Of a DNA stretch of 42,058 nt, positions 8,485 through 17,341 are shown in pieces. Origin of the DNA: a bacterium. Its GTDB lineage: Bacteria > Myxococcota_A > Bradymonadia > UBA7976 > UBA1532. The stretch is from assembly GCA_030427205.1 (NCBI GenBank), contig JAUHXC010000070.1, forward strand, positions 1 through 42,058, given 5' to 3'. Numbering within the stretch: position 1 is the first letter of the stretch; each line of letters opens with the position of its first letter. Both the position numbers and the translations under genes were made by a program. A model generated the notes under the pieces. The model was not told the origin of the DNA. It saw only the letters and a list, made by a program, of their open reading frames with translations, and did no database searches.

Positions 8485-9596
8485 GCGTCCAGCCTCACCC
8501 GGGGGTCGATCGCGGCGTAGAGCAGGTCGACGATCAGGTTGACGAGCACATAGGTCGTCGCGATCAGCAGCACCGTGCCCTGCACCACCGGGTAGTTGCG
8601 CTCGGCGATGGCCTCGAGCAGCAGCGTGCCCACGCCGGGACGGGCGAAGATCTTCTCGGTGACGATGGCGCCGGTCAAGAGCGCGCCGAACTGCAGCCCC
8701 ATCACGGTCACGACCGGGATCAACGCGTTGCGCAGCACGTGCTTGACCAGGATCACCGACTCGGGGATGCCCTTGGCCCGGGCGGTCATCACGAAGTCGT
8801 CGTGCAGCACTTCGAGCACGCTCGAGCGCACCATGCGGGTCAACTTGGCCGCCAGCGCGGTGCCCAGGGTGATCGCCGGCAGCACCAGCGCGGCCAGCGG
8901 CATGTCGGTGCGCACCGGCGAGGGCAGCCAGTCGACCGAGACGGTGAACAGCAACAGCAGCATCGGCCCCAGCCAGAAGGCCGGCGTCGCGATGCCCAAC
9001 AGCGCCAGCCCGCTCGAGACGTGGTCGACCCACGTCGCCCGCTTGAGCGCCGCCGCCAGCCCCAGCGGAAACGCCATCAACAGCGCCACCGCCATGCCCG
9101 CCGCGGCCAGCTCGGCGGTGGCCGGGAAGTTGGCCGCGAGCAGATCGACGACCGGCTGCGGCGTCAGGTCGAAGGTATAGCCCAGCGAGCCATCGAGCAC
9201 GGTGTCCCAGAAGCAGTCGTCGTATTGCACCACCAGCGGCGCGTCGAGGCACAGCGCGGTGGTCAGCCGGGCCCGATCTTCGGGCGGGGCCTGCTCGCCG
9301 AGGATGGCGTCGACCGGATCACCCGGCGCCATGCGCAGCGCGCCGAAGACCAGGGTCGAGGCCCCGGCGAGCACGATGAGCAGCGAGACCAGCCGCCGGG
9401 CGAAGAAGGGCGGCAGCCAGCGCAGCCGCCCGGCCAGCGCGATGACGCCGCCGACGGCGACCACCGCGGCGTACTTGAGCGCCAGCCCGCGGCAGGCGGC
9501 GACGGTGCGCGCCTCGTCGACCACCAGCGACGCCAGCAGCAGCCCCAGCGGGGGCAGCAGGCAGACGGCGGCGATGAGCCAGCGGCGGCGGTCCAC
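8481..9596 (-). CDS. ABC transporter permease, DppB/OppB family, with extra N-terminal membrane segments
   Basis: 371 residues from a GTG preceded by GAGGAGA. The last 300 residues are a typical DppB: RRLVSLLIVLAGASTLVFG, then RMAPGDP, then the EAA loop TARAKGIPESVILVKHVLRN and the C-terminal YAAIDPRVRLD. Before that lie two additional hydrophobic segments (around residues 6-26 and 42-60) that normal DppB proteins of about 310-340 residues lack. A longer in-frame reading up to 9725 adds only low-complexity Arg/Pro sequence. First gene of a two-gene operon with the DppC-type permease. Confidence 0.87.
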   Translation of the reverse strand: MDRRRWLIAAVCLLPPLGLLLASLVVDEARTVAACRGLALKYAAVVAVGGVIALAGRLRWLPPFFARRLVSLLIVLAGASTLVFGALRMAPGDPVDAILGEQAPPEDRARLTTALCLDAPLVVQYDDCFWDTVLDGSLGYTFDLTPQPVVDLLAANFPATAELAAAGMAVALLMAFPLGLAAALKRATWVDHVSSGLALLGIATPAFWLGPMLLLLFTVSVDWLPSPVRTDMPLAALVLPAITLGTALAAKLTRMVRSSVLEVLHDDFVMTARAKGIPESVILVKHVLRNALIPVVTVMGLQFGALLTGAIVTEKIFARPGVGTLLLEAIAERNYPVVQGTVLLIATTYVLVNLIVDLLYAAIDPRVRLDA

Positions 9597-9731
9597 GGAT
9601 CTCCTCGGTCCACGCGCGATCGGCGCGACGATCGGCGCGCATCTTACCGGTCTCGTCGGCCGGCGCGGGGATATTCTGCGGGGTCTGCCGGCGCGGTCGA
9701 CGGGCTCGCGCGACGGGCGGGGCAAAAGAGC

Positions 9732-9760
9732 TTGACGCGCGGCATCCGTCTCCCTAGACT
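9732..9760 (+). promoter_or_regulatory. Promoter of the tRNA-Ala gene
   Basis: TTGACG (9732-9737), a 17-base spacer, and TAGACT (9755-9760). The -10 box ends 15 bases before the mature tRNA 5' end. Spacing and sequence are close to the sigma-70 consensus; this is the best promoter in the window. Confidence 0.75.
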
Positions 9761-9775
9761 CCCGCCTGCTCTGAC

Positions 9776-9848
<73 letters not shown>

Positions 9849-9854
9849 CCCCGG

Positions 9855-9888
9855 AAACCCGCTGGTTCACCAGCGGGTTTCTTCTTTT
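9855..9888 (+). terminator. Rho-independent terminator of tRNA-Ala
   Basis: Perfect 11-bp stem AAACCCGCTGG / CCAGCGGGTTT with loop TTCA, followed by CTTCTTTT. It starts 6 bases after the tRNA. Confidence 0.85.
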
Positions 9889-9899
9889 CGAAGGGCTGG

Positions 9900-9928
9900 C
9901 CGCTGGTCCGCCAGCGGGTTTCGTCTTT
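9900..9928 (+). terminator. Second, duplicated terminator after tRNA-Ala
   Basis: 7-bp stem CCGCTGG / CCAGCGG with loop TCCG, followed by GTTTCGTCTTTT. The sequence and its TTCGAAGGTCGGC flank closely resemble the terminator after the right repeat (11294-11320), so it appears to be a copy made by insertion or duplication. Confidence 0.65.
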
Positions 9929-9998
9929 TCGAAGGTCGGCGCTTGGAGCCCGCCTGCCGACATCCGTCCTCCGAGTCACCGCCTGGCCCCCCGCCAAG

Positions 9999-11174
9999 TC
10001 AGCCCTGTCCGGCGCTGTCGCTGAGCAGGGCCAGGAACGGGGAGTAGGCGAACAGCCTGTTTCGCTGCTTGCCGGTGAGCTCTCGCACCAGACCGAGGGC
10101 GGTGAGGTTGTCGAGGGCCTTGCCGACCGTGGGCGCCGAGAGCTGCGTCCGCCGTACCGCCTGGGCGACGCTCGTGATCGGGTGCCCCATGAGAACATCG
10201 TGGACTTGCAGTGCCGAGCCCGCCGCCCGGCCGATGTCGTCGCGGATGCGGTGGCGATCGCGGTCGAACATCGCCATGGCGGCCTGAGCCGTCGCGACGG
10301 CTTCGGTGGCGATTGTGCGCACGCCCTCCAGGAAGAAGCGGATCCAACTCTCCCAGTCCCCGTGGGTCCGGATGCGTTGAAGATGAGCGTAGTAGGTCTC
10401 CCGGTGCTGCTTGAAGTACAGCGACAGGTAGAGCAAAGGCTCACTGAGGGCATCCTCGGCGCACATCAGCAAGGTGATGAGCAGACGGCCGAGGCGGCCA
10501 TTGCCGTCGAGGAAGGGGTGGATGGTCTCGAACTGGGCATGGGCGAGCGCGGCCTTGATCAGCAGGGGCAGTCGCACGGGGTCGTCATGCAGGAATCTCT
10601 CGAAGGGGTCGAGGCACGCCATCAACTCTTCGGGCGGAGGCGGCACGTAAGTGGCGTTGCCCGGGCGAGTCCCACCGATCCAATTCTGGCTGCGCCGAAA
10701 CTCTCCGGGCTGCTGCTCCTGACCCCGGCCACTTTGAAGCAACAACCCGTGGATCTCCCGTAGCAGTCGAAGCGAGAGGGGGAAGCCACCGCGGATGCGC
10801 TCCAGGCCATGGTTCATCGCCCGCACGTAGTTGCTCACCTCGGTCACGTCGTCGATGGGCACACCCGGGGCTTCGTCCAACTCGTGGATGAGCAGATCGG
10901 AGATGGACGACTGAGTGCCCTCGATCTGCGAGGACAGGACGGCCTCCTTGCGCACATACATGTAGACGAAGAGAGCGGTGTCGGGGAGCAAGGTGGCCAG
11001 GCTGTCGAGGCGCCCGAGCGCGCGGTTGACCTTGCCGAGGAGATCCTGGTCGGCATCGGTCAGAATCAGCGGCGGCTCTGGCGGCAGAGAGGGCGGGATG
11101 AAGGCCCGGACTTGCTCCCTACCGAAATGGGTGATGCTGTATCGACCCAGACGAGCCGGTTCGGGTGCGGCCAT
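9999..11174 (-). CDS. Fic-domain protein (AMPylase-type) with C-terminal winged helix
   Basis: 391 residues. An N-terminal Fic_N-type helical domain carries the inhibitory motif (S/T)xxxE(G/N) as SSQIEG (E85), then the Fic core with HPFLDGNGRLGR (catalytic H219), and a C-terminal winged-helix DNA-binding domain (about residues 320-385). Fic proteins transfer AMP or another nucleotide moiety to a hydroxyl group on a target protein; the N-terminal glutamate keeps this class self-inhibited. The target is unknown. I chose ATG 11174; a TTG four codons earlier (11186) has a GGGAAAG upstream and is an alternative. It is the only gene between the two tRNA-Ala 3' repeats and shows relaxed codon use, suggesting transfer. 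No separate antitoxin gene is seen. Confidence 0.93.
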   Translation of the reverse strand: MAAPEPARLGRYSITHFGREQVRAFIPPSLPPEPPLILTDADQDLLGKVNRALGRLDSLATLLPDTALFVYMYVRKEAVLSSQIEGTQSSISDLLIHELDEAPGVPIDDVTEVSNYVRAMNHGLERIRGGFPLSLRLLREIHGLLLQSGRGQEQQPGEFRRSQNWIGGTRPGNATYVPPPPEELMACLDPFERFLHDDPVRLPLLIKAALAHAQFETIHPFLDGNGRLGRLLITLLMCAEDALSEPLLYLSLYFKQHRETYYAHLQRIRTHGDWESWIRFFLEGVRTIATEAVATAQAAMAMFDRDRHRIRDDIGRAAGSALQVHDVLMGHPITSVAQAVRRTQLSAPTVGKALDNLTALGLVRELTGKQRNRLFAYSPFLALLSDSAGQG

Positions 11175-11264
11175 GGCGTTATCCAAAGTTCTTTCCCAAT
11201 GGCCTCAGCTGTTAAAGTTTGAGGCATGAACTTTCAATAACCGAGTTCGGGCTCCCGGGCGCGA

Positions 11265-11297
11265 GGGTTCGATTCCCCTCAGCTCCACCCCGGAAAC
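11265..11297 (+). repeat. Putative attR: second copy of the 33-bp tRNA-Ala 3' end
   Basis: Exact match to 9826-9858. The base run before it (GCGA) does not complete the T-stem and no anticodon arm is present, so it is a tRNA fragment rather than a gene. A tRNA-type terminator follows. Confidence 0.7.
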
Positions 11298-11320
11298 GCG
11301 CTGCTTGGCAGCGGGTTTCT
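11294..11320 (+). terminator. Third copy of the tRNA-type terminator
   Basis: CGCTGC-TTG-GCAGCG stem with flanking AAAC/GTTT pairs and one mismatch, then CTTCTT. It mirrors the terminators at 9855 and 9900 and lies directly after the right repeat. It may be the original chromosomal terminator displaced by the insertion. Confidence 0.5.
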
Positions 11321-11454
11321 TCTTGTCGAAGGTCGGCACGCGGTCGAGCTGCAGGCCGCGTCCTCGAAAAAAAATCGGGCCTGCGGCGAGAAAGTGCGCA
11401 ACACGCGCCGCGACTGATCGATGGACCCTCTGCAAACGACGCGGAGGTCTTCCA

Positions 11455-12243
11455 TTGCCTGCTCCATTCCGCCCCGCTCTCTTCCCCGAGGGCGGCCGTG
11501 CCATCCGCCAGCGCGTCGGCGCGGTATCCCGCGACCTCGGCCGGGGGCTGTGCGCGCTCTTGTGGCCGGCGGCGTGCTGCGCCTGCGGTAGCCCCACCGA
11601 GCCGCCGGGGCTGTGCGCCCACTGCCTGCCCGGGCTCTGCGCCCGACCGGGCCCGCGCTGCAGCATCTGCGACGACCGCCTGCCCGTCGACGCGCCGGCT
11701 CACCGCTGCGGCGGCTGCCTCGAGCGTCGACCGCGCTATGCCCGGGCGTGGGGCGTCTTCGACTACGCCGGCCCGGCGGGTGATCTCATCCGGGCGGCCA
11801 AATACGGGCGTCAGCCGGCGGCGCTCGACGCGTTGAGCCGGGCGCTGGTCGCCCATTGGCCGCCGCTGCTCGACTGCGAGCCGCCGAGCCTGGTGCTGCC
11901 CATCCCGCTGCATCTGCGGCGCCTGGCCCGGCGGGGGCATTCGCCGCCGCTGAGGCTGGCGGCGGGGCTGGCCCGTCCGCTGGGTTTGAAGCTGGCCCGC
12001 CGGCGCCTGCGTCGCGTGCGCGATACGCCCGAGCAGGCGGGCCTCGACGACAAAGCCCGTCGGCGCAATGTGCGCGGGGCCTTCGTCGCCCGGCGGGTGG
12101 CGGGGCACGACATCCTGCTCGTCGACGACGCGATGACCACCGGCGCGACGGTCGATGCGGCCGCGGCGGCGTTGCTCGCCGGCGGCGCCGAGCGGGTGCG
12201 GGTGCTCTGCGCGGCGCGGGTCGAACGGGACGGCGCGCGATGA
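11455..12243 (+). CDS. ComF-family phosphoribosyltransferase-like protein
   Basis: 262 residues from a TTG start with a strong GGAGG seven bases upstream; the open frame extends to 11305, but the extra residues are low-complexity and reach almost to the att repeat. The N-terminal part is Cys-rich, with CxxC pairs (CSIC, CGGC and others) typical of the ComF zinc ribbon. The C-terminal part has the PRPP-binding loop ILLVDDAMTTGATVDAA near residue 220. ComF proteins act in DNA uptake during natural competence or in related purine metabolism; the precise reaction is not established. The 150-bp region upstream borders the inserted Fic element. Confidence 0.88.
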   Translation: MPAPFRPALFPEGGRAIRQRVGAVSRDLGRGLCALLWPAACCACGSPTEPPGLCAHCLPGLCARPGPRCSICDDRLPVDAPAHRCGGCLERRPRYARAWGVFDYAGPAGDLIRAAKYGRQPAALDALSRALVAHWPPLLDCEPPSLVLPIPLHLRRLARRGHSPPLRLAAGLARPLGLKLARRRLRRVRDTPEQAGLDDKARRRNVRGAFVARRVAGHDILLVDDAMTTGATVDAAAAALLAGGAERVRVLCAARVERDGAR

Positions 12244-12266
12244 TTCGAGGGGCCGCGCGCGGCGGG

Positions 12267-13181
12267 TCAGAACTCGACGGTGAGGCTCACCAGGGCCGGG
12301 GGCCGCGGGCGCAGCGCGATCGTCTGCGCGTCGGGCGCCGCCAGCCGGGCGATGAGCTCGAGTTCGGCGTTGGCGTAGAAGCGGCGGGCGGTGATCCAGG
12401 CGTCGTGCACCAGCTTGCCGTGTCCGCCGGAGACCAGCGCCACCACCGGCGGCAGCCACAGCGCGGTGCGCAGGCCGCGCAACCCGTCGACGAGCACGAA
12501 CGCACGCGCGCCCGACAGCTGCGCCTGGGCGATCATGATCGCGAGCGCGCCGGCCGGGAAGTGATGGGCCGCCTGCACGATGAGCACGATGTCGTAGGGC
12601 TCGGCGGCTTCGCCTTCGAGGTGGCTGCCGAGGTCGAGGGCGTCGAGGCGGCGGAACCGGGCGCGGTGGCCGCCGGCGCGGGCCTGCGTATTGGCGGCGC
12701 GCACATGGCTGTCGACGATGTCCGAGCCGGTCAGCTCGACCGGTACGCCCCAGCGCTCGGCGAGGCGGTCGAGGGCCAGCAGCAGCTCGCCCGATCCGCT
12801 CGCCAGCTCGAGCAGCCGTACGGGGCGTCCGCTGCGGCGGTGCCGCTCTTTCACCAGGGGCCGCAGCATCGCGGCGAAGCGCGGGTAGCTGAGCACGAGC
12901 CGGTTGAAGCGATGCAGCCGCTGGACCATGTCGGTGCGCTCGGCCGGCGAGAGCGTCTCGCGGTCCATCCACTCGGTCGTCTCGGTGCGGGCGAGCGCGT
13001 CGAGGCGGGCGCCGACGCCGGCCACGCCGCGGGCGGCGGCCAGACGGTGGCGGCGCATGGCGTCGATCTCGCGCTCGGCGGCCGCCGCCAGCTCGGCCAT
13101 GGTCTGCCAGCGGGGCAGGTCGTCGGCGGCGAGCCGGTCGGCGAGCCACGCGCGGTCGATGCGGCGTTGTTGCAGGCGCAT
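12267..13181 (-). CDS. Class I SAM-dependent methyltransferase, substrate unknown
   Basis: 304 residues. Start ATG 13181 with GGGAG six bases upstream; a longer frame to 13241 adds only Arg/Pro residues. After a helical N-terminus of about 110 residues comes a Rossmann methyltransferase with motif I LLELASGSGELLLAL, an acidic end of strand 2 (GSDIVDSH), and a post-motif region YDIVLIVQAAHHF, as in UbiE-like small-molecule methyltransferases. The C-terminus has a hydrophobic stretch (LWLPPVVALVSGG) that may touch the membrane. It converges on the ComF-like gene with a 23-bp gap. Confidence 0.8.
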   Translation of the reverse strand: MRLQQRRIDRAWLADRLAADDLPRWQTMAELAAAAEREIDAMRRHRLAAARGVAGVGARLDALARTETTEWMDRETLSPAERTDMVQRLHRFNRLVLSYPRFAAMLRPLVKERHRRSGRPVRLLELASGSGELLLALDRLAERWGVPVELTGSDIVDSHVRAANTQARAGGHRARFRRLDALDLGSHLEGEAAEPYDIVLIVQAAHHFPAGALAIMIAQAQLSGARAFVLVDGLRGLRTALWLPPVVALVSGGHGKLVHDAWITARRFYANAELELIARLAAPDAQTIALRPRPPALVSLTVEF

Positions 13182-13265
13182 GCTCAACTCCCGGGGCACG
13201 CGGAGGGCCCGCCGTCGCGGGCGGCCGCGAGGCCCCAGCATACGGTCCGAAGATACGTCTCGGCC

Positions 13266-14264
13266 TCAGCCGATGGCCAGCACGACCTTGCCGAACTGCG
13301 CGCCGGCCTCGAGTCGGTCGAAGGCCGCGGCGCCGTCGGCGAGGTCGAAGACCCGGTCGACCACCGGCACGACCCCGTGGGTCTCGACGAAGGGGCACAG
13401 CGCGGCGAACTCGGCGTGGCTGCCCATGGTGCTCGCCAGGATCTCCACCTGCTTGAAGAAGAGGTGCTGGGGCAGGATCGCCGGCCACTTGCCGGCGGTG
13501 CCCCCATAGAACGCCAGCCGCCCGGCGGGCGCCAGCAGGCGGATGAGGTCGCCGAAGCCCGCGCCGCCGGCGCCGTCGATGATCACGTCGAACCCACCGG
13601 CCGCCTTGGCCGCCTGCTTGCGCCAGCTGTCGTCGGTGTAGAGGAAGCCGCCGCGCGCGCCGAGCCGCTCGGCGGCCTCGAGCTTGGCCGGCTTGCTGCT
13701 CGTCACCCAGACGTCGGCGCCCATGGCCCGGGCGATCTGCAGCGCCGCCAGCGCCACGCCGCCGCCGATGCCGGTGACCAGCACCTTCTCCCCCGGCTTC
13801 AGCCGAGCGCGGGTGGTCACCGCCCGCCAGGCGGTCAGCCCGGCCAGCGGCAGCGCGGCGGCTTGATGATCGGTGAGGTGGCCCGGCGCGTCGTGCACAT
13901 TGCCCCGCGGCACGCAGAGCTTCTCGGCGAAGGTGCCCTGATGGGGCATGCCCAGGATCGAGTAGTCGGGCCCCTGCACCCGCGGATCGTCGCCCCACTC
14001 GAGGCTGGGGTCGATGACGACCCGCCGGCCGATCAGGTCGCTGTGGCGCTCGTCGCCCACGGCGTCGACGACGCCGCAGCCGTCGCTGCCGCCGATGACC
14101 GGCCATTGGATCGAGGGATAGAGCCCGCGGCGGATGAAGACGTCTCGCCGGTTGAGCGCGGCGGCGGTGATGCGCACCCGCACCTCACCCGCGCGGGGCT
14201 CGGGCTCGGGTCGCTCTTCGATACGCGGCGTCGCGTTCTTCTGCGGCAGGCTCAGGACTCTCAA
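13266..14264 (-). CDS. Zinc-independent MDR / quinone-oxidoreductase family protein
   Basis: 332 residues. GroES-like N-terminal domain (LNRRDVFIRRGLYPSIQWPV) followed by an NAD(P)-binding Rossmann fold with VTGIGGGVALAALQIA near residue 153. It lacks the Cys cluster of zinc alcohol dehydrogenases, so a reductase acting on quinones, enones or similar is more likely. The start is TTG: TTGA overlaps the stop of the upstream prmA by 4 bases, with AGGGAG upstream, so the two are translationally coupled. No regulatory site is visible. Confidence 0.87.
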   Translation of the reverse strand: MRVLSLPQKNATPRIEERPEPEPRAGEVRVRITAAALNRRDVFIRRGLYPSIQWPVIGGSDGCGVVDAVGDERHSDLIGRRVVIDPSLEWGDDPRVQGPDYSILGMPHQGTFAEKLCVPRGNVHDAPGHLTDHQAAALPLAGLTAWRAVTTRARLKPGEKVLVTGIGGGVALAALQIARAMGADVWVTSSKPAKLEAAERLGARGGFLYTDDSWRKQAAKAAGGFDVIIDGAGGAGFGDLIRLLAPAGRLAFYGGTAGKWPAILPQHLFFKQVEILASTMGSHAEFAALCPFVETHGVVPVVDRVFDLADGAAAFDRLEAGAQFGKVVLAIG

Positions 14265-15268
14265 TCAAGCTCTCCCTGCGGGCTGGGGTCGGCCGCTCGG
14301 CCGCCCGGGGTTCGGCTAACGGATGCATCAGCGCGCGTCCGGTCGCCGACGGGCCGGGGGTCGGCGAAGGTCAGCGCGATCCACCCCTCACGCTCGGCGC
14401 AGGCGATGGGGCGCAGCCCGGCGCCGACGAAGACCCGCTCGATGCGCGCCCGATGGCGCCGGGCGATGCCCGAGATCAGGCAGCGGCCCCCGGGCGCGAC
14501 CCGGGCGGCCAGCGTCGGCGCCAGGGCGACGAGCGGGTCGAGGTACAGGTTGGCGACGACCAGATCGAAGGGCGTGGGGGGCGGCGTCGCGGCGATGCGG
14601 ACGCGGTGGGCGAGGCCGTTGCGCCGGGCGTGGCGTTCGGCGGCGTGCCGGGCGAGCGGGTCGATGTCGGTGCCCACCACCCGCGCGCCGAGGGTTGCGG
14701 CGACGAGCGCGAGCAGGCCGGTGCCGGTGCCGACATCGAGCACGGTCGCCGGCGCCGCGTCGACGGCGGCGAAGCAGGCCTCGATGCCTTCGATACACAA
14801 CGCAGTCGTCGGGTGGGCGCCGTCGCCGAAGGCGCTGCCCGGTTCGATGTGCAGCCGGCGGCGTTCGAGGCCTGATGGCTCCGGAGGCTCGCCGGGCGGG
14901 CCGGGGCCGAAGTCGGCGCCGAGGTCGGGCTCGACGACGAATCCGCCGACCCGGATCGCGCGCTGCAACGTGGCCTGCCACCCCCGGGGGTCCTCGGGCA
15001 CCAGCCGCAGCCGGGCGTGCGCCGTCAGCGGGCCGAGCAACCCGGCGGCTCTCGCCCGCAGCGCCTCGCCTTCGGCCGCGGGCAGCCAGGCGCAGATCAC
15101 CGCGCGTCCGGGCGGGGCGTCGGCGCCGTCGCGGGTCATCACCCCTTGGGCCCCCAGCCGCCAGGGGATGGCCTCCGCGGCGCCGGCGAGCGCGGCGGGC
15201 ACGTCGATCTCGAGCCGCAGCAGGCCGCGATCGCCGGGCGTGCGGGCGTCGTCGGATGAGCGGTTCAT
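14261..15268 (-). CDS. prmA: Ribosomal protein L11 methyltransferase
   Basis: 335 residues; PrmA proteins are usually about 290-300. It trimethylates L11 using SAM. PrmA hallmarks are visible: GSAFGDGAHPTTALCIE near residue 165, motif I LDVGTGTGLLAL, TDIDPLA, and VVANLYLDPLVAL in place of the usual NILA region. A Ser/Pro-rich tail of about 25 residues extends beyond the family end. I chose ATG 15268; the open frame continues to 15346 without a better start. First gene of a two-gene operon with the MDR reductase, and divergent from the serine hydrolase gene. Confidence 0.88.
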   Translation of the reverse strand: MNRSSDDARTPGDRGLLRLEIDVPAALAGAAEAIPWRLGAQGVMTRDGADAPPGRAVICAWLPAAEGEALRARAAGLLGPLTAHARLRLVPEDPRGWQATLQRAIRVGGFVVEPDLGADFGPGPPGEPPEPSGLERRRLHIEPGSAFGDGAHPTTALCIEGIEACFAAVDAAPATVLDVGTGTGLLALVAATLGARVVGTDIDPLARHAAERHARRNGLAHRVRIAATPPPTPFDLVVANLYLDPLVALAPTLAARVAPGGRCLISGIARRHRARIERVFVGAGLRPIACAEREGWIALTFADPRPVGDRTRADASVSRTPGGRAADPSPQGELD

Positions 15269-15375
15269 GGCGCTGCGGTGTCCTCCCGACGAACTCGTCG
15301 TTGCAGGGTGGATTTGCCGTTGTATCGGCTGGCGGGGCTGGCGCACAGTCTCGGCGTCAAAACGGGAGGCCCTCG

Positions 15376-16416
15376 ATGAGCCGTGCGTTCATGCTCGCGG
15401 CGTTGCTGGGCGGTGTGGGCTTCTGGGTCGGGCTGAGCGTCGGGCGCAGCGGCGAAATGCAGCCGATGAGCGACGCGCCGCGCGTGGTCGCCGAGCAGCG
15501 CCCGGCGTCGATCCGCGAGCCCGCCTGGCGTCGGTCGGGCTCGGCGTTCGTGCAGCCACTGCTCGGGTGTCATGCGCCGGCCGAAGAAGGCCTCGAGAGC
15601 CTGCGGGCGCGGGTCGCCACGGTGGTGGACGCGGCCCGGACCCGCCGCGCGATCAGCCACATCGGGGTCTACGTGTACGATCTGCACGCGGGCCGATCGA
15701 TGGGCCTCGACGCCGACGGGCTCTTCGTGCCGGCCAGCGTGGCCAAGGTGCCGCTGCTCATGGCCCTGCTGCGCCTCGGCGAAGGCGATCACAGCGTGCT
15801 CACCCAGCCGGTCTTCTATCCCCAGGGGATGCGCGAGAACGAGCGCCAGGGCATCCGCCCTGCGGGGCCGGTCACCGCCGGGCGCACCTGGACCATGGGC
15901 CAGCTCGCCGAGGCGATGATCGTCGAGTCGGACAACAACGCGACCCTGCTGCTGCGCGATCGACTCGAGCAACAGCTCATCGAGCAGGTCTATCTCGACC
16001 TCGGCTGGCACGAGCGGGAGATCCACGTCGCTGGCCAGCTCGAGCGGACCACGTCGCCCCGGGTCGTCGGCGATACCTTCCGGGTGCTGTACAACGCCAC
16101 CTATCTCGGCGACGGCACGTCCGACATGGCCCTGCGCCTGCTGAGCCGGGTGACCATGCGCGAGGGGATCGTGGCCGGGGTGCCGCCCGGGGTGACGGTG
16201 GCCCACAAGTTCGGCGAGTGGAGTCAATCGACCGCGGACGGCTCGACCAGCGGGCAGTTTCACGACTGCGGCATCGTCTACCGGCCCGGGCGGCCCTATG
16301 TGCTGTGCGTGATGACCCGCGGCGAGACGTATTATCAGCGGCCGCTGATCGAGGTGGTCGCCGAGATCTCCCGGGCCGTATGGAGCGGCTTCGAAGGCGT
16401 CTCTTCGCCCCTCTGA
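15376..16416 (+). CDS. Membrane-anchored class A beta-lactamase-like serine hydrolase
   Basis: 346 residues. ATG 15376 is preceded by GGGAGG; the much longer open frame to 14323 is antisense to prmA and is ignored. One N-terminal membrane segment (AALLGGVGFWVGLSVG) anchors the protein with its domain outside. The penicillin-binding fold is recognisable: SxxK as SVAK near residue 125, SDN in VESDNNATLLL near 190, and HKFGEW in the position of KTG. The Lys-Thr-Gly variant and an unusual length suggest a peptidoglycan-interacting serine hydrolase rather than a true resistance enzyme. Its 3' end overlaps the convergent glycosyltransferase gene by 82 bp. Confidence 0.85.
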   Translation: MSRAFMLAALLGGVGFWVGLSVGRSGEMQPMSDAPRVVAEQRPASIREPAWRRSGSAFVQPLLGCHAPAEEGLESLRARVATVVDAARTRRAISHIGVYVYDLHAGRSMGLDADGLFVPASVAKVPLLMALLRLGEGDHSVLTQPVFYPQGMRENERQGIRPAGPVTAGRTWTMGQLAEAMIVESDNNATLLLRDRLEQQLIEQVYLDLGWHEREIHVAGQLERTTSPRVVGDTFRVLYNATYLGDGTSDMALRLLSRVTMREGIVAGVPPGVTVAHKFGEWSQSTADGSTSGQFHDCGIVYRPGRPYVLCVMTRGETYYQRPLIEVVAEISRAVWSGFEGVSSPL

Positions 16417-17147
16417 AGCGGCGAGTCGCGGTCGACGAGCGACGCCGGGCGCAGCAGTCGGCGGGCGAGCGCGCGCACGAGCAGCCAGCTGATCGGCGCG
16501 ATCACCCGCGGGATGCGCAGCCCCGAGCGCTCCCGGCCGTAGATCGGGCTCACCGGGCGATCGACGATGCGCGCGTCGACCTCGGCGAGTCGGGCGAGCA
16601 GGTCGTTGGGGAAGCCATAGCGCGGATAGAGCCGGTCGAGCGGCACCCGGGCCAGGGTCGAGCGGCGGATGGCGGTGTAGCCGCACTGCGCGTCGCGCAC
16701 CCGGTGGCCGATGGCGACGCTGGTCAGCCGGCTGAGCACGTGGTTGCCGAGGTAGCGCACCCGGGGCATGCGCCGGCGCACCTCGGGGTGCCCCAGCCGG
16801 TCGCCTTTGACGTAGTCGGCGATGTCGTCGGCGATCGGGTCGAGCAGCCGCGGCATCTCGACGGGGTCCATCTGGGCGTCGGCCCCGACCACCACCGCCA
16901 CGTCGAACCCGCCGGCGAGCGCGGCCCGATAGCCGGTCACGATGGCGGCGCCGACCCCCTGGTTGTCGCGATGATGCAGGACGTGCGCGCCGGCCCGACG
17001 GGCGAGCGCGCCGGTGCCGTCGGTGCTGGCGTCGTCGACGACGTAGACCCCATCGACAAAATCCGGCAGCCCGGCGAGCGTCGTGGGCAGCAGCGTGGCC
17101 TCGTCGTGGGCGGGGATGACCACCGCCACCCGCATTCCGCGGTACAT
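16335..17147 (-). CDS. Family 2 glycosyltransferase (DPM1-like)
   Basis: 270 residues from ATG 17147, with GGAG close upstream; an upstream GTG at 17237 would add 30 residues not needed for the fold. The GT-A core starts at once: RVAVVIPAHDEATLLPTTL, then VYVVDDASTDGT, a metal-binding region ADAQMDP, and QCGYTAIRR near residue 165. These enzymes usually transfer a sugar from a nucleotide or to a polyprenyl phosphate. A membrane segment may be present near the C-terminus (VIAPISWLLVRAL). No glycan cluster surrounds it. The last 82 bases are antisense to the serine hydrolase gene. Confidence 0.88.
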   Translation of the reverse strand: MYRGMRVAVVIPAHDEATLLPTTLAGLPDFVDGVYVVDDASTDGTGALARRAGAHVLHHRDNQGVGAAIVTGYRAALAGGFDVAVVVGADAQMDPVEMPRLLDPIADDIADYVKGDRLGHPEVRRRMPRVRYLGNHVLSRLTSVAIGHRVRDAQCGYTAIRRSTLARVPLDRLYPRYGFPNDLLARLAEVDARIVDRPVSPIYGRERSGLRIPRVIAPISWLLVRALARRLLRPASLVDRDSPLQRGEETPSKPLHTAREISATTSISGR

Positions 17148-17341
17148 CTGCGCTCCGGATCGGGCGGCGGCCTCGATGGCGCGCCGGGCGGTTCGCGCGA
17201 TGAGTCGCGCGGGTTCGACTGCCTCTGGTATCAGCACCGGTCGGCCGGGGTCAACGCTCCGCGCACGCCGCGCCGCGCAGCCCGCGCGCGACCCGATGTG
17301 GCGCTCGCGTGTCAGTCACCCGTCCATACCCGGGGGAAGCC

